The notes under the pieces were generated by a model that had not been told where the DNA came from, searched no databases, and saw only the letters and a program-made list of their open reading frames with translations. A program made the position numbers and the translations under genes. From the NCBI GenBank assembly GCA_025928415.1, contig JAICJK010000199.1, positions 1-5,504 on the forward strand: a stretch of 5,504 nucleotides of DNA, read 5' to 3'. Numbering within the stretch: the first letter of the stretch is position 1; every line of letters begins with the position of its first letter. This document shows positions 1 through 5,504 of the stretch, one piece after another. The DNA comes from Solirubrobacteraceae bacterium. GTDB lineage: Bacteria; Actinomycetota; Thermoleophilia; Solirubrobacterales; Solirubrobacteraceae.

Positions 1-1
1 C

Positions 2-75
2 GCGCCGCGCCCGCCAGCCGTGCGCCGCGCCCGCCAGCCGTGCGCCGCGCCCGCCAGCCGTGCGCCGCGCCCGCC
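2..75. repeat. 20-bp tandem repeat array, about 3.7 copies
   Basis: The unit TGCGCCGCGCCCGCCAGCCG repeats with period 20. Copies start at 21 and 41, a copy lacking only its first base starts at 2 (position 1 is C, not T), and a partial copy covers 61-75. Bases 2-55 are identical to 22-75. No copy has an internal mismatch. The period is not a multiple of three, so any protein read through the array would change frame at each unit and cycle every 60 bases. The array lies just upstream of the holA promoter and touches the window edge. Its true copy number may be larger than shown. Confidence 0.93.
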
Positions 76-89
76 GCCGTCCCGGGGCC

Positions 90-95
90 TAGACT
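90..95 (+). promoter_or_regulatory. Putative -10 hexamer for holA (TAGACT)
   Basis: TAGACT fits the actinobacterial TANNNT -10 pattern and lies 8 nt before the GTG at 104, so transcription would begin at or very near the start codon. There is no recognisable -35 element and no purine-rich ribosome binding site. The same arrangement occurs before rpsT, murJ and lepA. The site supports the GTG at 104 as the holA start over codons inside the tandem repeat. Confidence 0.5.
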
Positions 96-103
96 CGCGG
101 CCG

Positions 104-1078
104 GTGACCTCGTCCTTCCGTCCCGCCTACCTGATCCACGGCGACGACCACGGCCGCATCGGCGAGCGGCGGGCCAACCTGCGGCGTATGGCCGAGGGCG
201 CGGCGGGCGCGGGCGGCGTCGAGCTGCTTGACGCCGACGCGGCCACGCCGGAGCTCGTCGCGGCCGGGCTGAACACGATGACGTTCGCGATGGGCCACCG
301 CTTCCTGATCGTCGACGGCGTCGAGCGCTTCAAGGACGCCGACGTCAAGGCCGCGCTGGTCCCGGCGCTCGCGGCGATGCCGCCGGACACCACCGTCGCC
401 TTCTTCGCCCGCGAGGACGGCCGGGCCAAGGTGCCGCCTTCGCTCGCGGCCGCCGTCAAGGCGTGCGGCGGCGTGGTGGCGGTCGAGCAGACCCTCAAGG
501 CCCGCGAGCTCCCGCGCTGGATCGTGCAGGAGGCGGCCAAGCTCGGGCTCGAGCTCGACGGCGGCGCCGCGCGCGTGCTCGTCGAGCACGTCGGCGAGCG
601 CCAGCAGCGCCTGCTGCGCGAGCTCGAGAAGCTCGCGCTCGAGTGGGGACCCGGCACGCGCCTCGGCGTCGAGGAGGTCGAGGCAGTGGCTGCGCCCTCG
701 GCCGAGCACCAGGTCTGGGGCTTCATCGACGCGCTGGTGTCGCGCGACCGCGCGGCGGCCGTGCGCGCCTATCTCGAGCTGCGGGCGCAGGGCGAGGCGC
801 TTCCGCGCCTGATCCCGCTGATGGCCAAGCGCCTGCGCGAGGTCCACGCGATCGCGGCGCGCCTGGAGGCCGGGGAGTCCGCCGCCGCGCTGAAGGCCAC
901 GCTGAAGCTGAGCCCCTACGCGGCGGACCGCCGCATCAAGGACGCGCGCGGATCGGACGCCGACGCGCTGCGGCGCGCGATCATCGCCCTCGCCGACCTC
1001 GAGCTGGCCAGCCGCGGCCTGGCCGACGTCGCCGAGGACACGGCGGCCCTACGCGCGATCGACGCCATCGCGGCGTAG
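104..1078 (+). CDS. holA: DNA polymerase III subunit delta (clamp loader)
   Basis: This 324-residue protein is the delta subunit of the replicative clamp loader. Delta opens the beta sliding clamp so that it can be placed on primed DNA. The N-terminal strand YLIHGDD (residues 9-15) matches the degenerate nucleotide-binding fold entry typical of delta. FLIVDGVERFKD and TVAFFARE follow as further core strands. ELEKLAL (173-179) is the family hallmark after the VGERQQRLLR helix, and the C-terminal collar domain starts around HQVWGFIDALVSRD. Delta normally lacks a Walker A motif, and none is seen here. The length fits the family. The reading frame is open further upstream, to a GTG at 20, but that part lies in the tandem repeat and reads as Arg/Ala/Pro-rich noise. 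The GTG at 104 sits just after a -10 hexamer and directly before the conserved strand, so I chose it. The gene converges on rpsT. Confidence 0.93.
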   Translation: MTSSFRPAYLIHGDDHGRIGERRANLRRMAEGAAGAGGVELLDADAATPELVAAGLNTMTFAMGHRFLIVDGVERFKDADVKAALVPALAAMPPDTTVAFFAREDGRAKVPPSLAAAVKACGGVVAVEQTLKARELPRWIVQEAAKLGLELDGGAARVLVEHVGERQQRLLRELEKLALEWGPGTRLGVEEVEAVAAPSAEHQVWGFIDALVSRDRAAAVRAYLELRAQGEALPRLIPLMAKRLREVHAIAARLEAGESAAALKATLKLSPYAADRRIKDARGSDADALRRAIIALADLELASRGLADVAEDTAALRAIDAIAA

Positions 1079-1116
1079 CGAGAGCGGGACCCGCCGGGCG
1101 CGGGGCCCGCCCGCCC

Positions 1117-1144
1117 CGCCGGCGACCGGCTCGAGGCGCCGGCG
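1117..1144. terminator. Possible bidirectional hairpin between holA and rpsT
   Basis: The 68-bp gap between the convergent holA and rpsT stops holds two copies of CGCCGGCG, at 1117-1124 and 1137-1144. The sequence is itself a palindrome, so the copies can pair as an 8-bp all-GC stem with a 12-nt loop. They are also part of a 10-bp direct repeat ending in AC. No T tract flanks either side, so this is not a classical intrinsic terminator. Its position between two convergent genes suits a shared transcription stop, but such palindromes arise easily at this GC content. Confidence 0.3.
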
Positions 1145-1146
1145 AC

Positions 1147-1413
1147 TTAGCTCGCGGCGCCGGCGCGCACGCGCGCGGCGCGGGACTTCTTCCGGGCGCC
1201 CGTGTTGCGGTGCAGCGCGCCGCGCTTGACGGCCTTGTCGATCGTGGAGATCAGCTCGCGCTGCTCGGTGTCCGCGGCCTCGTCATCGCCGGACTCGACA
1301 GCCGCCTGCAGGCGGCGGAAGTAGGTCTTGATCGTCGAGGTGTAGCGACGGTTCTCCAAGCGCTCGCGCTCGGCGCGCAGGATGCGCTTCTTCTGGGAAT
1401 GGATGTTGGCCAT
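1147..1413 (-). CDS. rpsT: 30S ribosomal protein S20
   Basis: This 88-residue basic protein is S20, which binds 16S rRNA early in assembly of the 30S subunit. It opens with [18 protein letters not shown], the usual S20 start, and continues with an Arg/Lys-rich helix ([15 protein letters not shown]). A more acidic middle follows ([13 protein letters not shown]), then the conserved [24 protein letters not shown], in which [14 protein letters not shown] is the signature. The length is normal for the family (about 85-90). The ATG at 1411-1413 has no Shine-Dalgarno sequence but follows a TAAAGT hexamer by 12 nt. The gene runs against holA and diverges from murJ, so it is probably transcribed alone. 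The C-terminal RVRAGAAS tail is a common variable end. Confidence 0.97.
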   Translation of the reverse strand: MANIHSQKKRILRAERERLENRRYTSTIKTYFRRLQAAVESGDDEAADTEQRELISTIDKAVKRGALHRNTGARKKSRAARVRAGAAS

Positions 1414-1425
1414 GGGCGGCCAGTG

Positions 1426-1431
1426 ACTTTA
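1426..1431 (-). promoter_or_regulatory. Putative -10 hexamer for rpsT (TAAAGT)
   Basis: On the minus strand TAAAGT lies 12 nt before the rpsT ATG. It fits TANNNT and is one of few AT-containing patches in a very GC-rich 84-bp divergent region. No convincing -35 box or ribosome binding site is visible, so a leader of about five nt or less is expected. Confidence 0.45.
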
Positions 1432-1482
1432 GCGGCTCGGCCCGCTCCGGCGGCCCGCGGGTCCGGTGGCGGATCGAGGCTC

Positions 1483-1488
1483 TAGCCT
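1483..1488 (+). promoter_or_regulatory. Putative -10 hexamer for murJ (TAGCCT)
   Basis: TAGCCT lies 9 nt before the murJ GTG and fits the TANNNT pattern. With the rpsT hexamer at 1426-1431 on the other strand, it makes the 84-bp gap 1414-1497 a compact divergent promoter region with the two -10 sites 51 bp apart. There is no clear -35 box and no Shine-Dalgarno sequence before the start codon. Confidence 0.45.
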
Positions 1489-1497
1489 CCCCGCGGC

Positions 1498-3120
1498 GTG
1501 CGCGTCGAGCCCGAAGAGCCCCAGGCCGAGCCCGCCGCGGCGACCCCGCGGCGCCGGGGCGTCGCCGGCAACACCGCGATCTTCTCGGTCGCCACCGGCC
1601 TGAGCCGGATCGCCGGGCTGATCCGCGAGGTCGTGGCCCGCAACTACTTCGGCACCAGCGGCCCCATGTCGGCCTTCACGCTGGCCTTCCAGATCCCCAA
1701 CCTCGTCCGCGGGCTGTTCGCCGACGCCGCCCTCAGCGCCGCGTTCGTCCCGGTGTTCACCGAGCTGCTCGAGCAGGACCGCCGCCGGGACGCCTTCCAC
1801 CTGGCCAGCACCCTCTTCTTCTGCATGCTCGCCGCGCTCGGGGCGATCACGGCGTTCTTCATCGTGTTCGCCGGGGCGGTCATGCCCCTGTTCACGGGGG
1901 ACAAGTTCGACCAGCAGCTCGTCCACCTCACGGTGGGGCTGAGCCAGGTCCTGTTCCCGATCGTCGTCCTGCTCGGCATCAACGGCCTGGTCGTCGGCAT
2001 CCTCAACGCCTACGACCACTTCTCGATCCCGGCGGTCGCGCCGCTGGTCTGGAACTTCGTGATCATCGGCTGCCTGATCGCGCTGCGGCCGCTGTTCCAC
2101 GGCGACAAGCAGCTCTACGCCTACGCGATCGGCGTCCTGGCCGGCACGGTCGTGCAGCTCGCGATGGCGCTGCCCGTGCTGGGGCGGATCGACTTCCGCC
2201 TGCGGCCGGCCTTCGACCTGCGCGACCCGCGGGTCAAGCGCGTCTTCGTGCTCATGCTGCCGGTGACGATCGGCCTCGGCGTCATCAACTTCGACCTGGT
2301 GATCAACTCGGCGCTCGGCACGCTCGTCTCCGCGCAGGCGCCGTCGGCGATCGACGCCGCCTTCCGGATCTACATGCTGCCGCAGGGCATGTTCAGCGTC
2401 GCGCTGGCCACCGTCCTGTTCCCGACGCTGAGCCGCTACGCCGCCCGCCGCGACCTCGACGGGCTGCGGGCGACGATGTCCGTCGGCGTGCGCCAGATCT
2501 TCCTGCTGCTGGTCCCGGCGGCCGCCTACACGCTGGTGCTCGCGACTCCGATCACCCGCCTGATCTACCAGCGCGGGTCGTTCGGCACCACCTCGACGGA
2601 CCTGGTGAGCACGGCGCTGTTCTGGTTCTCGTTCTCGCTGCCCTTCGCGGGCGCCAACCTGCTGCTGACGCGGACGTTCTTCTCCCTCCAGCGCCCGTGG
2701 GCCCCGACCGGCCTGGCCGCCGCCAACCTCGTCGTCAACGCGATCGTCTCCCTGGCGCTGTACAAGCCGCTGGGGGTCGCGGGCCTGGTGATCGGGACGG
2801 CGGTGGCCAGCGCGGGCATGACGCTCGGGCAGGCCTTCGTCCTGCGGCGGCTGCTGCACGGCAGCCTGGAGGGCGCCGCGACGCTCGCGGCGCTGATCCG
2901 CATCGGCGCCGCCTCCGCGCTGCTCGGCGCGGTCGCGTGGGTGACCTGGTGGGCGCTGGACCAGGCGCTCGGCCGCTCGCTGCCCGCGCAGCTCCTGTCG
3001 GTCGGCGCCGCGGCCTTCGCCGGCGCCGCCGCCTACGCGGCGGCGGTCCTGGCGCTGCGCGTCGCCGAGGCGCAGCAGATCGAGCGCCTGGTCCGCGGGC
3101 GCCTGCGCCGCGCGGGCTGA
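1498..3120 (+). CDS. murJ: Lipid II flippase MurJ (MviN family)
   Basis: This 540-residue polytopic membrane protein moves the peptidoglycan precursor lipid II across the cytoplasmic membrane. After a Pro/Glu/Ala-rich cytosolic N-terminus of about 24 residues, the family signature appears as [19 protein letters not shown] and [22 protein letters not shown] (residues about 34-85). Hydrophobic segments then follow to the C-terminus, about 13-14 by eye. Arg37, Arg43 and Arg71 align with the cavity arginines R18, R24 and R52 of E. coli MurJ. Arg290 in [21 protein letters not shown] aligns with R270. The E. coli D39 position is Ser58 here. The length fits MurJ (about 510-550). The GTG start follows a TAGCCT hexamer by 9 nt and has no Shine-Dalgarno sequence; the next in-frame ATG (residue 57) would remove the signature. 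MurJ rather than another MOP exporter is supported by the PNL-R-LFAD motif. Confidence 0.95.
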   Translation: MRVEPEEPQAEPAAATPRRRGVAGNTAIFSVATGLSRIAGLIREVVARNYFGTSGPMSAFTLAFQIPNLVRGLFADAALSAAFVPVFTELLEQDRRRDAFHLASTLFFCMLAALGAITAFFIVFAGAVMPLFTGDKFDQQLVHLTVGLSQVLFPIVVLLGINGLVVGILNAYDHFSIPAVAPLVWNFVIIGCLIALRPLFHGDKQLYAYAIGVLAGTVVQLAMALPVLGRIDFRLRPAFDLRDPRVKRVFVLMLPVTIGLGVINFDLVINSALGTLVSAQAPSAIDAAFRIYMLPQGMFSVALATVLFPTLSRYAARRDLDGLRATMSVGVRQIFLLLVPAAAYTLVLATPITRLIYQRGSFGTTSTDLVSTALFWFSFSLPFAGANLLLTRTFFSLQRPWAPTGLAAANLVVNAIVSLALYKPLGVAGLVIGTAVASAGMTLGQAFVLRRLLHGSLEGAATLAALIRIGAASALLGAVAWVTWWALDQALGRSLPAQLLSVGAAAFAGAAAYAAAVLALRVAEAQQIERLVRGRLRRAG

Positions 3121-3185
3121 CCCGTCCGGCGCCGTACCGGCGGTCCACTCTGCCCGTCGCGCCCGGCCTCGCGGGCACGCGGCCC

Positions 3186-3191
3186 TATCCT
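3186..3191 (+). promoter_or_regulatory. Putative -10 hexamer for lepA (TATCCT)
   Basis: TATCCT lies 12 nt before the lepA ATG and fits TANNNT. It gives lepA a possible promoter of its own inside the 83-bp murJ-lepA gap, although read-through from murJ cannot be excluded. There is no Shine-Dalgarno sequence before the ATG. A weak inverted repeat (TGCCCG at 3151-3156, CGGGCA at 3172-3177) lies just upstream and could be chance. Confidence 0.42.
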
Positions 3192-3203
3192 CGTGACGCA
3201 CCG

Positions 3204-5012
<1,809 letters not shown>

Positions 5013-5025
5013 CGGCCCCGGCGGG

Positions 5026-5504
5026 CTACCTCGGGGGGATGATCGTCGGCGCTTCGCGCCCGCGCTTGCGCCACAGGCGGTGCTTGCCGTGCAGGAACCA
5101 GCGCGCGGCGTCGCGCACGCGGGCATCGCGCGGGTTGCGGGCCAGGGCGGCGCGGGTGGCCGGGCGGGGGTCCAGCCCCGTCGCGGCGCGGACGATCGCC
5201 TCGTCGTAGCGGAACTCCCAGTCGTCGGGGTCACGGGCGACCGCGGCCTCGACCGCGTGGACGGCGAGCGTGCGCCGTCCCGCGCGCGCGTCGCAGTAGG
5301 CGAGCAGCTCGAAGGGCTCGGGGCGCGACGCGAGCGCGTCGTGCGAGGCCAGGGCGTCGCCGGTGGCGGCGGCGCAGTCGCCCTGCCGGAACGCGGCGAC
5401 GGCGTCGTCGAGGTGCGTCTGGGAGCGGTGGACGAGCACGGGGGTGATGGCCAGCACGTCCTGCACGCCCATGCCCGTCTTGCCCGAGATCCGCTTGATC
5501 GCGC
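5026..5504 (-). CDS. C-terminal part of a TPR-like protein with a foreign LepA-derived N-terminus
   Basis: The frame is open from the right edge to a TAG at 5026-5028 and gives 158 residues, in two parts. The first 17 residues ([17 protein letters not shown]) are an exact LepA fragment. The rest starts at AITPVLVHRSQTHLDDA and looks native. AITPVLV could be the end of a membrane helix. After it come paired helices with TPR-like spacing: AVAAFRQGDCAAA, PEPFELLAYCDARAGRRTLA and AVEAAVARDPDDWEFRYDEA. Then come ARNPRDARVRDAARWF and a basic tail (KHRLWRKRGR). In Thermoleophilia such tails often end O-antigen-ligase-type membrane proteins. I infer that this is one, with its membrane domain lost beyond the junction near 5450. 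The ATG at 5470-5472 is LepA methionine 170 and should not be taken as a true start. The stop lies 13 bp from that of lepA. Confidence 0.6.
   Translation of the reverse strand, partial: AIKRISGKTGMGVQDVLAITPVLVHRSQTHLDDAVAAFRQGDCAAATGDALASHDALASRPEPFELLAYCDARAGRRTLAVHAVEAAVARDPDDWEFRYDEAIVRAATGLDPRPATRAALARNPRDARVRDAARWFLHGKHRLWRKRGREAPTIIPPR
5451..5504 (-). repeat. 54-bp inverted repeat, terminal copy of lepA sequence
   Basis: Read on the minus strand, these bases equal lepA 3679-3732 with no mismatch. They run to the last base of the window, so the copy may continue outside it. On the inner side the match stops exactly where the TPR-like protein begins. The copy is in frame with that protein. 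Perfect nucleotide identity, including third codon positions, rules out two independent P-loop GTPases and requires either a very recent duplication or inversion, or a chimeric join. Confidence 0.95.

Noticed and set aside
2..75. CRISPR array
   Set aside because: The 20-bp units are directly adjacent with no spacers between them, and no cas gene is present.
20..103. Longer N-terminus of the delta subunit from the GTG at 20
   Set aside because: These 28 codons are the tandem repeat read as Arg/Ala/Pro, with no similarity to delta N-termini, and would place the start upstream of the likely -10 hexamer.
463..1485. 340-codon plus-strand frame overlapping holA and rpsT
   Set aside because: It is an Arg/Ala/Gly-rich shadow of holA in another frame that continues antisense to rpsT.
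1429..3201. 590-codon open frame on the minus strand across murJ
   Set aside because: It is antisense to a clear MurJ, rich in Arg/Asp/Gln/Glu with no domain pattern, and explained by the scarcity of stops at this GC content.
2697..3203. In-frame extension of lepA upstream into murJ
   Set aside because: It reads as Arg/Gly/Ala-rich noise overlapping MurJ. LepA proteins begin a few residues before the P-loop, as from the ATG at 3204.
3121..3203. Terminator between murJ and lepA (CGCCG 3130-3134 with CGGCG 3138-3142; TGCCCG 3151-3156 with CGGGCA 3172-3177)
   Set aside because: The stems are only 5-6 bp, one has a 3-nt loop and the other a 15-nt loop, and there is no T tract, so they are expected by chance at this GC content.
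5026..5472. A complete 148-residue gene starting at the minus-strand ATG at 5472
   Set aside because: The ATG and the next six codons are an exact LepA fragment (MGVQDVL), and the frame stays open to the window edge, so this is not a true gene start.

Overview
The window looks like core chromosomal DNA from a very GC-rich actinobacterium. GC is visibly about 70% or higher (estimated by eye), with strongly G/C-ending codons. The protein styles and the lack of Shine-Dalgarno sequences suggest the Thermoleophilia (Solirubrobacterales-like), but that placement is inference. The piece reads like a short assembled contig, because both ends carry repeat structures that look assembly-related.

Layout: a 20-bp tandem repeat (2-75) runs in from the left edge. 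Next is holA (104-1078, +), the DNA polymerase III delta clamp-loader subunit, which converges on rpsT (1147-1413, -), ribosomal protein S20. rpsT diverges from murJ (1498-3120, +), a lipid II flippase, across an 84-bp shared promoter region. lepA (3204-5012, +), elongation factor 4, follows murJ in the same direction after 83 bp. It converges, 13 bp apart, on the C-terminal part of a minus-strand TPR-like protein (5026 to the right edge). That protein may be the tail of an O-antigen-ligase-type membrane protein.

The genes are housekeeping functions (replication, ribosome assembly, cell-wall precursor export, translation quality) and do not form one pathway. holA, rpsT and lepA are also near neighbours in other actinobacteria. 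All four genes with visible starts lack a Shine-Dalgarno sequence and have a TANNNT hexamer 8-12 nt before the start codon, which points to leaderless or nearly leaderless mRNAs.

The most notable signal is not a new biological system. The last 54 bases of the window are an exact reverse-complement copy of part of lepA (3679-3732), fused in frame to the TPR-like protein. The left-edge array also contains an exact self-overlap of 54 bases. An identical limit at both ends is what a de Bruijn assembly with k=55 would produce. The right junction is therefore probably chimeric, and the left array is probably collapsed. I see no mobile element, CRISPR array, RNA gene or novel system here.
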